Counted from the stretch's first letter, positions 1 through 5,634 are shown. The stretch: 7,529 bases of DNA from Candidatus Magasanikbacteria bacterium CG10_big_fil_rev_8_21_14_0_10_36_16 (GCA_002773185.1 PFBU01000084.1:20439-27967), one strand, 5' to 3'. The notes: generated by a model not told the origin, from the letters alone. Numbers and translations are program-made.

Positions 1-21
1 CTTTATATAAAATAAAAAATT

Positions 22-1044
22 ATGAATTATTATTGTTCACACATCACTCAAAAACATAAAAGTGAATGGGAAGAATTAGTAGCCAAAAATAAAATGTCAG
101 GCTACCACCAATCTTTTGCTTGGGGTAAATTCAAACAAGAAGATGATTGGGAAACCTACAAAATAGGAATTTTTGATAAAAAAAATGATAAATTAGTTGG
201 AGGTTGTATTGTATTACAATTCAACTTTACTAATTGTACTAATTTTTTGTACATTCCTGAAGGTCCAGTCCTCAATTATCAAGATGAAGACCAACTCTTC
301 TGGCAATGGCGTATCTTAGAGACCGCTCTACACAGTATAATTTCACTAAAACCAGAAAATCTTACCACGCACTTACGTATAGAACCACGTGCTCTATCTG
401 TGCCAAACTGGTTTTTGACTGGTTTTAGCAAAGCTCCAATAAATCTACAACCACGCAATACACAAGTCTTGAATTTAACAACGGAAGAAGAAGAACTTTT
501 GGCACAAATGAAACCAAAAGGCAGATACAACATTCGTCTGGCTGAAAAAAAAGGCATAGAAGTTTCAGAGATTCCTTTGACAGAAATAAATACCTTTTAC
601 AAACTATACAAGACTACTTTTGAAAGAAATAAATTTGATGGCAAAAATCTTGATTTTTTTAAAACCTATTTGAAATATTGTGGTGAATTTTCCAAAATAT
701 TTGTAGCCAAAGTAGACAAAAAAGTTTTAAGTGCCGCCATTATAGTTTATTTTGGTAACAGAGCTACTTACCTCTATGGTGCTTCCAGTAGTGAAATGCG
801 AGAATACATGGCTCCTAATGGATTACACTGGCATATTATAAAAGATGCCAAACAACAAGGTTGTACAGAATATGATTTCTGGGGAGTAGCCAAAAATGAA
901 GATGATGAAAATCACGATTGGCACGGTTTTACCAAATTCAAGAAAAAATTTGGGGGAGAACAACTAGACTTCATTGGAGCCTATGATTATGTCATCCAAA
1001 AAGATCCATACGAAGAATTTATCAAAAAACACGAATCAGACTAA
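22..1044 (+). CDS. FemX/FemAB-family peptidoglycan aminoacyltransferase
   Basis: This 340-residue protein belongs to the FemAB (GNAT-fold) family, which uses aminoacyl-tRNA to add amino acids to the stem peptide of lipid II at the cytoplasmic face of the membrane. The FemAB signature is clear: MKPKGRYNIRLAEKKGIEV (163-181) matches the conserved K-x-R-x-N-I-x-x-A segment, followed by YLYGASS (250-256), GCTEYDFWGV (280-289) and GFTKFKKKFGG (302-312) of the second acyltransferase subdomain. The N-terminal part (about 1-150) is the first, degenerate GNAT half. Length fits single-domain FemX-like proteins; I see no tRNA-synthetase-like coiled-coil arm of the staphylococcal FemA type. The ATG at 22 gives a complete N-terminus. 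Only 21 AT-rich bases precede it in the window, without a Shine-Dalgarno site, so its promoter cannot be judged. Which amino acid is added cannot be read from sequence. The gene ends four bases before a strong terminator. Confidence 0.88.
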   Translation: MNYYCSHITQKHKSEWEELVAKNKMSGYHQSFAWGKFKQEDDWETYKIGIFDKKNDKLVGGCIVLQFNFTNCTNFLYIPEGPVLNYQDEDQLFWQWRILETALHSIISLKPENLTTHLRIEPRALSVPNWFLTGFSKAPINLQPRNTQVLNLTTEEEELLAQMKPKGRYNIRLAEKKGIEVSEIPLTEINTFYKLYKTTFERNKFDGKNLDFFKTYLKYCGEFSKIFVAKVDKKVLSAAIIVYFGNRATYLYGASSSEMREYMAPNGLHWHIIKDAKQQGCTEYDFWGVAKNEDDENHDWHGFTKFKKKFGGEQLDFIGAYDYVIQKDPYEEFIKKHESD

Positions 1045-1047
1045 AAT

Positions 1048-1077
1048 AAAAAATCCTGCAATTACGCAGGATTTTTT
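1048..1077. terminator. Bidirectional rho-independent terminator
   Basis: A perfect 12-bp inverted repeat pairs AAAAAATCCTGC (1048-1059) with GCAGGATTTTTT (1066-1077) around the six-base loop AATTAC. The stem carries a T-run on its 3' side in either direction, so it can stop the FemX-like gene (+) and the convergent repeat-protein gene (-), whose stop codon lies 13 bases away. Confidence 0.92.
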
Positions 1078-1090
1078 GATATCAAAGTTA

Positions 1091-1483
1091 TTAATTTGAT
1101 TTTTGAGACTTATCATCTTTATAAGAACTCTCGTCAGAAGATGTTTTACTATCAGAATAAGATTTACCATCTTTGTAAGCTTTTGTATCTTTGTAAGAAA
1201 AGTCTGCTTTAGCACTCTTTTCATCTACATAAGTCTTGGTAGATTTGTAAGAAGGGTCTGTTTTTTGACTTTTTTCGTCTTTGTATGACACTTCTGCCTT
1301 ACTAGACTTTTCATCAGTATAAGTCTTACTATCTTTGTAAGATACATCTGATTTAGCAGATTTTTGATCTTGATAAGATTTTGAATCTGTGGCTGTAGCT
1401 GCAGTGGCAGTGGCAGATGAAACTCCAAAGAAAGAAGCCATAGCCATAGCCAACATACTTACTTTTTTGACTAGTTTATTCAT
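1091..1483 (-). CDS. Small secreted Lys/Ser/Asp/Tyr-rich repeat protein
   Basis: I do not recognise this 130-residue protein. Residues 1-28 form a classic Sec signal peptide: a KLVKK n-region, a hydrophobic core (about 8-21) and small residues (SSATATA) suited to signal peptidase I near 28-30. There is no lipobox cysteine, and the whole protein has no cysteine. The mature part is very hydrophilic and low in complexity, built from SYKD and DEKS modules: a 30-residue unit occurs at 36-65 and 66-95, then a degenerate third copy (96-119) and a final SYKDDKSQKSN. Lysines and acidic residues nearly balance. It is probably disordered, exported or wall-associated; that role is inference. A real gene is supported by the signal peptide, the perfect promoter 37-65 bases upstream and the shared terminator after the stop. 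The ATG at 1483 starts exactly at the signal peptide. No Shine-Dalgarno site is visible in the roughly 30-base leader. Confidence 0.82.
   Translation of the reverse strand: MNKLVKKVSMLAMAMASFFGVSSATATAATATDSKSYQDQKSAKSDVSYKDSKTYTDEKSSKAEVSYKDEKSQKTDPSYKSTKTYVDEKSAKADFSYKDTKAYKDGKSYSDSKTSSDESSYKDDKSQKSN
1199..1378 (-). repeat. Two tandem 90-bp coding repeats (30-residue units)
   Basis: Two consecutive 90-bp units encode residues 36-65 and 66-95 of the secreted repeat protein. Each is a 12-residue half beginning SY(Q/K)D followed by an 18-residue half containing K-T-Y-x-D-E-K-S-x-K-A. The units have drifted at many positions but keep phase, as expected of an old tandem duplication. A degenerate third unit lies at 1127-1198. 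Confidence 0.8.
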
Positions 1484-1519
1484 ATTTTGATGTTTATGTT
1501 ATGAATTAATAATGTATAA

Positions 1520-1548
1520 ATTATAGCATAATTTAGCTAAAATGTCAA
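1520..1548 (-). promoter_or_regulatory. Perfect-consensus sigma70-type promoter of the repeat-protein gene
   Basis: On the minus strand TTGACA (1548-1543) is followed by exactly 17 bases and TATAAT (1525-1520). The spacer ends in TGC, giving an extended -10 (TGnTATAAT). All twelve hexamer positions match consensus. The predicted start near 1513 leaves a leader of about 30 bases before the ATG at 1483. Confidence 0.93.
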
Positions 1549-1560
1549 GATATATGAAAT

Positions 1561-1583
1561 AAAAAGCCTCTATTTAGTGCTTT
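1561..1583 (-). terminator. Weak candidate terminator of the VIT-family gene
   Basis: On the minus strand AAAGC (1583-1579) can pair with GCTTT (1567-1563) around an 11-base loop, followed by more T residues. The stem is only 5 bp and overlaps the stop codon of the transporter gene. Leaky termination into the next same-strand gene is possible. Confidence 0.3.
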
Positions 1584-2296
1584 ATGAAAGAATCAGCAAT
1601 TTGTCCCACAAAATAGCCAATAATGGCTGCTAATGAAGCCAAAGCAGTCATTTCTAATCCAGCTTTCCACCATTTACGTTTGGTAAATTTGGTGGTAAAA
1701 ATACCCAAAATAAACAAACCAATCAAAGTAAATATAATAGAAATAGGGATAGCTTCCTGAATAGGAAAAAGCACATAAGGAGTGAGAGGAACTGCACCAC
1801 CAACAACATAGGAAACAAACATTACTGCACCTTTTTTTACAGGATAATCACCATTGTCTGGTATAATTTCCAACTCACGATAAGCCATTTCTCTTAAAAA
1901 AAGATGTTTGTCTTTGGAGGCTATCAAAGCCATATCTTTGGCCATTTGTTTTGGCCAGCCATCATCAACATACATCTCAAACAATTCTTCTTTTTCATCT
2001 TCTGGAAATTGTTGCAATTCTTCTCTTTCTTCATGAAGTTTCCTATCATCTGTATCTTTTTCAGATTTATTGGAAAGATAAGAACCAACGGCCATAGAGA
2101 TTGATTCTACAGAGATAACTACAAAACCGGAAAGTAGAGTCGTGAACTGACTATTGGTGGCGGCAGCAATGCCAGTAACAGCACCAAGGGTCGAGACCAT
2201 ACCATCTTCCAAACCAAAAACCATCTCCCGCAAAAGTGAAGAAGAAATCTTGCCTTGAGTGTGATGAATATATTCTGGATTATGTGGGATGACCAT
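1574..2296 (-). CDS. VIT1/CCC1-family Fe2+/Mn2+ transporter
   Basis: This is a 240-residue membrane protein of the VIT1/CCC1 family, which moves Fe2+ or Mn2+ out of the cytoplasm, usually by proton exchange. Five membrane segments are visible near 26-46, 52-74, 155-175, 181-203 and 213-233. The first contains GLEDGMVSTLGAVTG, with Asp31 at the place of the transport aspartate of plant VIT1. The second ends in SISMAVGSYLS, with Met68 matching the conserved methionine. Residues 75-152 form the Glu-rich cytoplasmic helical domain (HEEREELQQFPEDEKEELFEMY) that binds metal in this family. I start at the ATG at 2296, not the upstream ATG at 2365: the promoter at 2336-2364 lies inside that 23-codon extension, and the extension (MDFNEFKLYNVFVLIFITLQ) is not family-like. 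Whether iron, manganese or both are moved is undetermined. The next same-strand gene has its own promoter. Confidence 0.88.
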   Translation of the reverse strand: MVIPHNPEYIHHTQGKISSSLLREMVFGLEDGMVSTLGAVTGIAAATNSQFTTLLSGFVVISVESISMAVGSYLSNKSEKDTDDRKLHEEREELQQFPEDEKEELFEMYVDDGWPKQMAKDMALIASKDKHLFLREMAYRELEIIPDNGDYPVKKGAVMFVSYVVGGAVPLTPYVLFPIQEAIPISIIFTLIGLFILGIFTTKFTKRKWWKAGLEMTALASLAAIIGYFVGQIADSFIKH

Positions 2297-2335
2297 AAAA
2301 TTAGTTTGTAAAGTTATAAAGATTAAAACAAACAC

Positions 2336-2364
2336 ATTATACAATTTAAATTCATTAAAGTCCA
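2336..2364 (-). promoter_or_regulatory. Promoter of the VIT-family transporter
   Basis: On the minus strand TGGACT (2364-2359, 4/6 to consensus) is followed by 17 bases and TATAAT (2341-2336, 6/6). The start would fall near 2329, about 32 bases before the ATG at 2296. It overlaps the longest possible reading frame and so argues for the shorter protein. Confidence 0.7.
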
Positions 2365-2375
2365 CAGAACTAAAA

Positions 2376-2414
2376 ACTTTATGAACTTTTTACTTTATAA
2401 ACTTTAAAAACTTG
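2376..2414. repeat. Row of ACTT(T) motifs between divergent promoters
   Basis: ACTTT begins at 2376, 2385, 2392 and 2401, with a related ACTTG at 2410, giving spacings of 9, 7, 9 and 9 bases. It occupies the gap between the -35 boxes of the two divergent promoters. It could be an operator or UP-like A/T element, or chance in very AT-rich DNA. Confidence 0.3.
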
Positions 2415-2420
2415 AATTGA

Positions 2421-2449
2421 TGGACAAAACCACCATATTTTGCTAAGAT
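2421..2449 (+). promoter_or_regulatory. Promoter of the uracil methyltransferase gene
   Basis: TGGACA (2421-2426, 5/6 to consensus) is followed by 17 bases and TAAGAT (2444-2449, 4/6). The -10 is preceded by TGC, an extended -10 that compensates for the weaker hexamer. A start near 2456 leaves only about 10 bases before the ATG at 2466, so the transcript is nearly leaderless. Confidence 0.7.
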
Positions 2450-2465
2450 AGGACAATAAAAATAT

Positions 2466-3740
2466 ATGAATACTCTAAAAATCGAAAAACTAGTTTTTGG
2501 TGGACAAGGTCTATCTAAACTTGACAACAAAGTAGTCTTTGTTTGGAATGCTCTACCAGGAGAAGAAGTAGAATACAAAATAATCAAAGACAAAAAAGAC
2601 TACTTGGAAGCTGTTGCCACCAAAATAATCCAAGCCTCACCAGAGAGAGTAGAAGCAGAAGAAGCTGAATTTTTGTCCACCTCACCTTGGCAAATAGTTT
2701 CCTACAAGACAGAAAACAAATGGAAAAAAGAAATCACAGAGGAAACCTACAAAAAACTTGGTGGAGAAATTTTTGCCGAATTAGACATTCCTCTTGTTTC
2801 TGACAAACTAGACAAAAATTATCGCAACAAAATGGAATTTAGTTTTACTGAACTTGAAGACAATACCAAATCTTTAGCTTTTTTTGAACGTGGTGGACGA
2901 CGTACCTTTGCGGTTCACGGTTCAATCTTAGCTGAAGAAGTAATCAACGAAACAGCACAATACATTTTGGATTGGGTCAACGAAAACGACATTTCTTTGC
3001 GTAGTCTAAAATCTTTGATTATCAGAAGTAACGGACAAGGTCAAGCTATTGTTGCCCTTTTTATCAAAGACAGACTAACTTTTGAAGAATATCCAAAACT
3101 AAAAAATAATTTGCTTGGTTTTCAAGTTTATTATTCTACTCACAAATCACCTGCTTCTGTGCCAACAGCTCTGCTATACACAACAGGACAAGACTATTTA
3201 TTAAGTGATATTTACAAAACTAAATTAAAATTTGGTTTGCTTAGTTTTTTTCAGATTCATATTCCAGTTTTCAAAGCATGTCTAGAACAAATACAAAAGC
3301 ATATACCAAAAAATTCTTCAATCCTAGATTTTTATTCTGGTGTAGGGTCTATTGGTTTACCTTTGGCTAAAAATTGTAAAGACTTGACTCTAGTTGACAA
3401 CAATGAGGAAGCCATTGACTATGCTTTAGAAAATATCAAACTAAACAAATTAAAAAATACAGAAGCTTTTTGTGAAACAGCAGAGAAAATTACCGAACTT
3501 ATTACTTCCGACAAAATTTTGATTGTTGACCCACCTCGCGCTGGTATGCATGACAAAGTAGTGGACAAAATTTTGGAAGTCTTACCTCCAAAAATTATTT
3601 ATCTCTCTTGCAATATCTCTACCCAAGCTCGCGATGTCAAAAAACTAGCTGAAAAATACAAAATAACTGATGCCACTATTTACAACTTCTTTCCAAAGAC
3701 TCCACATATTGAGGGGTTGTTGGTTTTGGAGTTGAAATAA
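2466..3740 (+). CDS. TrmA/RlmC/RlmD-family RNA uracil-C5 methyltransferase lacking the Fe-S cysteines
   Basis: This 424-residue enzyme transfers a methyl group from S-adenosylmethionine to C5 of a uridine in RNA. The N-terminus is a TRAM RNA-binding domain (about 1-55: FGGQGLSKLDNKVVFV, PGEEV). The catalytic domain has FFQ (261-263), SAM-binding motif LDFYSGVGSIGLPLA (287-301), DPPRAG (355-360), the nucleophile loop SCNISTQARD with Cys382, and the C-terminal base motif HIE with Glu416. RlmD-type enzymes normally carry a four-cysteine 4Fe-4S site after TRAM. Here that stretch reads EFLSTSPWQIVSYKTENKWK (68-87), and there is no cysteine before Cys272, so the cluster is absent. Target rRNA or tRNA cannot be decided; RlmD-like 23S rRNA methylation is most likely from the TRAM-plus-catalytic layout. 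It is divergent from the VIT transporter and has its own promoter with a very short leader. Confidence 0.9.
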   Translation: MNTLKIEKLVFGGQGLSKLDNKVVFVWNALPGEEVEYKIIKDKKDYLEAVATKIIQASPERVEAEEAEFLSTSPWQIVSYKTENKWKKEITEETYKKLGGEIFAELDIPLVSDKLDKNYRNKMEFSFTELEDNTKSLAFFERGGRRTFAVHGSILAEEVINETAQYILDWVNENDISLRSLKSLIIRSNGQGQAIVALFIKDRLTFEEYPKLKNNLLGFQVYYSTHKSPASVPTALLYTTGQDYLLSDIYKTKLKFGLLSFFQIHIPVFKACLEQIQKHIPKNSSILDFYSGVGSIGLPLAKNCKDLTLVDNNEEAIDYALENIKLNKLKNTEAFCETAEKITELITSDKILIVDPPRAGMHDKVVDKILEVLPPKIIYLSCNISTQARDVKKLAEKYKITDATIYNFFPKTPHIEGLLVLELK

Positions 3741-3748
3741 GGTATAAT
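3720..3748 (+). promoter_or_regulatory. Candidate promoter of the antiporter-Nudix operon
   Basis: TATAAT (3743-3748) lies just after the methyltransferase stop codon, 17 bases downstream of TTGGTT (3720-3725, only 3/6 to consensus). If used, it gives a leader of roughly 180 bases containing the palindrome at 3815-3872. Nothing better was found closer to the ATG at 3935. Confidence 0.35.
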
Positions 3749-3814
3749 TGAACTACATTCAAAAATAATTATTTTAAATTTGAAAGGTCATTGCCTTATC
3801 AGACGTTTTGATGA

Positions 3815-3872
3815 CTAAATTGTTACATTGTTACATTGTTATCTTTTTCTAGACAGCAATGTAACAATTTAG
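3815..3872. repeat. Perfect 16-bp inverted repeat with tandem TTGTTACA units
   Basis: CTAAATTGTTACATTG (3815-3830) is the exact reverse complement of 3857-3872. The left arm runs into a second copy of TTGTTACATTG (3828-3838), so the right arm can pair with either copy: 16 bp with a 26-base loop, or 11 bp with an 18-base loop. No T-run follows the stem on either strand, so it is not an ordinary terminator. It is an intergenic palindromic repeat or a leader structure upstream of the antiporter. Confidence 0.7.
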
Positions 3873-3934
3873 CAATTAAACAATTCTGTCACGTTTTTAT
3901 AAAAAAATATTTTAACTAAAAAATAACTTCATTT

Positions 3935-4885
3935 ATGTTACTAACTATTTTGTTTTTAATTATAGGCATAGCAATTTTAATCTACGGTGCAGACACCATG
4001 GTCAAAGGTTCGGCTTCTATTGCCAAAAAACTTGGCATCTCTACAATTGTTATCGGCCTTACTGTTGTTGCCTTTGGAACTTCCGCACCTGAGATGGTTG
4101 TAAATTTATTTTCTGCTGCCAAAGGTACAACTGACTTAGCGATTGGCAATATTATTGGTAGCAATATTGCTAACATACTACTTATACTTGGTATCACAGC
4201 TATTATTTTCCCTCTAGCCGTCAAAAAAAGCACAACATTCAAAGAAATACCTTTTGCGCTATTAGCCGTCGTTATCGTGGCAATTTTTGGCAATGACGTG
4301 CTAATAAATGGTTATGGTAGTAACTTTTTGGATCGAACAGAAGGCATTACGCTTATCCTATTTTTTGTCATTTTCCTTTACTATACTTTTGGACTAAGTA
4401 AAATAGAAGGGGAACACGAAAAAGTAAAAATTTACTCATTGGGAAAATCATTTTTATTATTTATTGTTGGCTTGGTAGCACTGATACTTGGTGGAAAAAT
4501 CATTGTTGACAATGCTGTTATCTTAGCCAGAATTGCTGGCATGTCTGAGAGATTAATAGGTCTAACTATTGTAGCTGTCGGAACTTCTTTGCCAGAACTA
4601 GCTACCAGTATTGTAGCTGCTCTAAAAAAACAATCTGACATTGCGATTGGTAATGCTGTTGGCAGTAACATTTTCAATGTCTTTTGGGTATTAGGCATTA
4701 CAGCTATTATCAAACCAATTCCTTTTGATGTAGACATCAACTTTGATGTTCTTATGTCTATTGTTACTATGCTTTTGTTATTTTTCTTCATGTTCATTCA
4801 TGACAAACATAGGCTAAATCGCTGGCAAGGTGTTTCTTTTATCCTACTTTATTTTGCTTATTTGACTTTTATTATTATAAAATAA
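3935..4885 (+). CDS. CaCA-family calcium/sodium (cation) antiporter, YrbG-like
   Basis: This 316-residue inner-membrane protein belongs to the Ca2+:cation antiporter family (YrbG/NCX_Mj type), which exports Ca2+ in exchange for Na+ or H+. The two inverted alpha repeats are textbook. Alpha-1 (41-80) contains GLTVVAFGTSAPE with Glu53 and then GNIIGSNIANILLILG. Alpha-2 (209-248) contains GLTIVAVGTSLPE with Glu221 and then GNAVGSNIFNVFWVLG. These glutamates and the GSN segments line the ion sites in the known structure. About ten membrane segments fit the length, with a charged cytoplasmic loop near 155-170 (KIEGEHEKVK) between the halves. The ATG at 3935 begins directly with the first membrane helix; no Shine-Dalgarno site is visible. 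The Nudix pseudogene starts one base after the stop, so the two form an operon. The true ion pair is unknown; related proteins exchange other cations. Confidence 0.93.
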   Translation: MLLTILFLIIGIAILIYGADTMVKGSASIAKKLGISTIVIGLTVVAFGTSAPEMVVNLFSAAKGTTDLAIGNIIGSNIANILLILGITAIIFPLAVKKSTTFKEIPFALLAVVIVAIFGNDVLINGYGSNFLDRTEGITLILFFVIFLYYTFGLSKIEGEHEKVKIYSLGKSFLLFIVGLVALILGGKIIVDNAVILARIAGMSERLIGLTIVAVGTSLPELATSIVAALKKQSDIAIGNAVGSNIFNVFWVLGITAIIKPIPFDVDINFDVLMSIVTMLLLFFFMFIHDKHRLNRWQGVSFILLYFAYLTFIIIK

Positions 4886-4886
4886 T

Positions 4887-5220
4887 ATGGAATATTTAGA
4901 TATTGTAAATGACAACGATGAAGTAATAGGACACTGCACAGTTGGCGAATCTTATGACAAACTTCTACCACACCGCATATCTCATATTTTGATTTTCAAT
5001 GACGAAGGTAAAATGCTCTTACAAAAAAGAACTGCCGAAGAAAAATTTTACCAAAATCATTGGTCCGCAACTGTTGATGGACATGTGCAAGCAGATGAAA
5101 GTTATGAAAAAGCTACTCTACAAGAAGTTGATTCATTTTCAATTGAAGAAAAAAATGATTGGGAGCGGTGAAAAATTTCTTCCAGAATTATTATTTATTT
5201 TGGAAAAGTATTATTTGTAA
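4887..5220 (+). pseudogene. Nudix hydrolase pseudogene (internal deletion plus frameshift)
   Basis: The open frame from ATG 4887 stops at TGA 5169-5171 after 94 residues. Its start is a good Nudix hydrolase of the IPP-isomerase-like type: MEYLDIVNDNDEVIGH, LPHRISHILIFN, LLQKRT, and the first half of the Nudix box, G65-x5-E71-x7-Q79-E80-V81. The box then breaks: the expected x-E-E-x-G is replaced by DSFSIEE, which resembles the far C-terminal part of such proteins. After a run of seven A (5149-5155) the family-like C-terminus GSGEKFLPELLFILEKYYL continues in the +1 frame to the TAA at 5218. Removing one A would join them into about 110 residues, where full-length relatives have roughly 165-175. 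So an internal stretch of some 55-60 residues is gone and one frameshift is present. Two metal-binding glutamates are lost; the product should be inactive. It is co-transcribed with the antiporter, starting one base after its stop. Confidence 0.8.
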
Positions 5221-5225
5221 AAAAT
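5218..5225. repeat. Left target-site duplication of the mobile element
   Basis: TAAAAAAT here is identical to 5821-5828 on the far side of the 595-bp element, and each copy abuts a terminal inverted repeat. The first three bases are the stop codon of the Nudix C-terminal remnant. Confidence 0.8.
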
Positions 5226-5270
5226 GAGACTGGTGTATAAAAGTGTGGAATGATATACTAGAAACAATGC

Positions 5271-5298
5271 TAAACAAAGCGGTGTTTTTGTATATAAT
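5271..5298 (+). promoter_or_regulatory. Candidate promoter inside the mobile element
   Basis: TAAACA (5271-5276, 4/6 to consensus) is followed by 16 bases and TATAAT (5293-5298, 6/6). It lies 20 bases before the ATG at 5318, where a transposase promoter would be expected. A second -10-like TATAAC follows at 5301. Confidence 0.45.
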
Positions 5299-5317
5299 AG
5301 TATAACCTTTTTTATTT

Positions 5318-5362
5318 ATGAAAAAAGTATGTCAAAAATGTGGTGGACAATCCCCCTCCTAG
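5318..5362 (+). pseudogene. Truncated zinc-ribbon-like gene start (possible transposase remnant)
   Basis: ATG at 5318 opens MKKVCQKCGGQSPS and stops at TAG 5360-5362. The CxxCGG knuckle at residues 5-10 resembles the N-terminal zinc ribbon found in several transposase families (for example IS1595 and the IS1249 group), where a second CxxC should follow. The stop arises just inside the left arm of the 26-bp inverted repeat that starts at 5353. This suggests a longer gene was cut by insertion or replacement of the inner repeat. The evidence is only eleven residues plus a promoter, so the assignment is tentative. Confidence 0.35.
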
Positions 5363-5409
5363 TAGCGGTAGTGCATACAATTTTTACTATTGATGCAATA
5401 GATTACGCA

Positions 5410-5437
5410 CAACCTTGTGGAGATTTGCCACAGGTTG
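5410..5437. repeat. Hairpin within the inner element
   Basis: CAACCTTGTGG (5410-5420) pairs with CCACAGGTTG (5428-5437) with one bulged T and a seven-base loop. A T-rich stretch (TTTTTT) begins about ten bases later, too far for a standard terminator. Confidence 0.55.
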
Positions 5438-5464
5438 AGTGTTGAACTTTTTTCTTGAACATTT

Positions 5465-5590
5465 AAACGTCATCCCGAGCGACTGAAAGGAGTCGAGGGA
5501 TCCCCTTGCTGTTTATTTTTTTCAGTAATTTAAGGGGATTTCTCGACTTCGTTCACTCGTCCCTCGTTCACTCCGCTCGGAATGACGTTT
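5465..5590. repeat. Long imperfect palindrome of a dispersed-repeat type
   Basis: AAACGTCATCCCGAGCG (5465-5481) pairs with 5574-5590 at 16 of 17 positions, and 5489-5507 (GGAGTCGAGGGATCCCCTT) pairs with 5532-5550 at 16 of 19. The right side also holds TCGTTCACTC twice (5549-5558 and 5564-5573). The wording GTCATCCCGAGCG...GTCGAGGGATC resembles dispersed palindromic repeats seen in many environmental bacterial genomes (recognition from memory). It is much richer in GC than its surroundings and non-coding. Confidence 0.75.
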
Positions 5591-5634
5591 CTATTTTATC
5601 TTAAAAAGGTATGCACTACCGCTACTAGGAGGGG

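Larger units (their letters stand above)
5353..5634. repeat. Inner element bounded by a perfect 26-bp inverted repeat
   Basis: The arm 5353-5378 (CCCCTCCTAGTAGCGG... to CATAC) is the exact reverse complement of 5609-5634. The 282-bp unit has no open frame. Between the arms are a hairpin (5410-5437) and a long imperfect palindrome (5465-5590). No target duplication is visible at its edges. It looks like a second repeat unit nested in the 595-bp element. Confidence 0.8.

Noticed and set aside
279..557. Minus-strand frame inside the FemX-like gene, and similar antisense frames inside the antiporter
   Set aside because: They are shadows of well-supported genes and show no family-like features.
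1091..1483. Small CRISPR-like or non-coding repeat array
   Set aside because: The repeats are in phase with a frame carrying a signal peptide and have no unique spacers. Shadow frames on both strands are by-products of the low-complexity coding sequence.
2297..2365. 23-codon N-terminal extension of the VIT-family protein
   Set aside because: It contains the -10 and overlaps the -35 of the gene's promoter, and its residues are not family-like; the ATG at 2296 gives a normal-length protein.
3815..3872. Rho-independent terminator after the methyltransferase
   Set aside because: The stem is strong, but neither strand has a T-run directly after it and the loop is long.
3741..3934. Mn2+-sensing yybP-ykoY type riboswitch, often found before cation transporters
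   Set aside because: I looked for its conserved GGGGAGUAGC-like and partner loop sequences and did not see them; only the simple palindrome is evident.
5145..5171. Programmed frameshift at the seven-A run in the Nudix gene
   Set aside because: Even with the correct +1 shift the protein lacks half the Nudix box and the downstream core, so recoding would not give a working enzyme. The common -1 slippage would enter the wrong frame.
5169..5171. Alternative genetic code with TGA read as an amino acid
   Set aside because: Reading through this TGA does not reach the Nudix C-terminus, which is in another frame. All intact genes align to their families over full length without internal TGA.
5353..5634. 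Inner inverted repeat as a separate transposon with its own target duplication
   Set aside because: The flanking bases (GGACAATC on the left, TTAGGGGA on the right) show no direct repeat, so independent transposition is not demonstrated.
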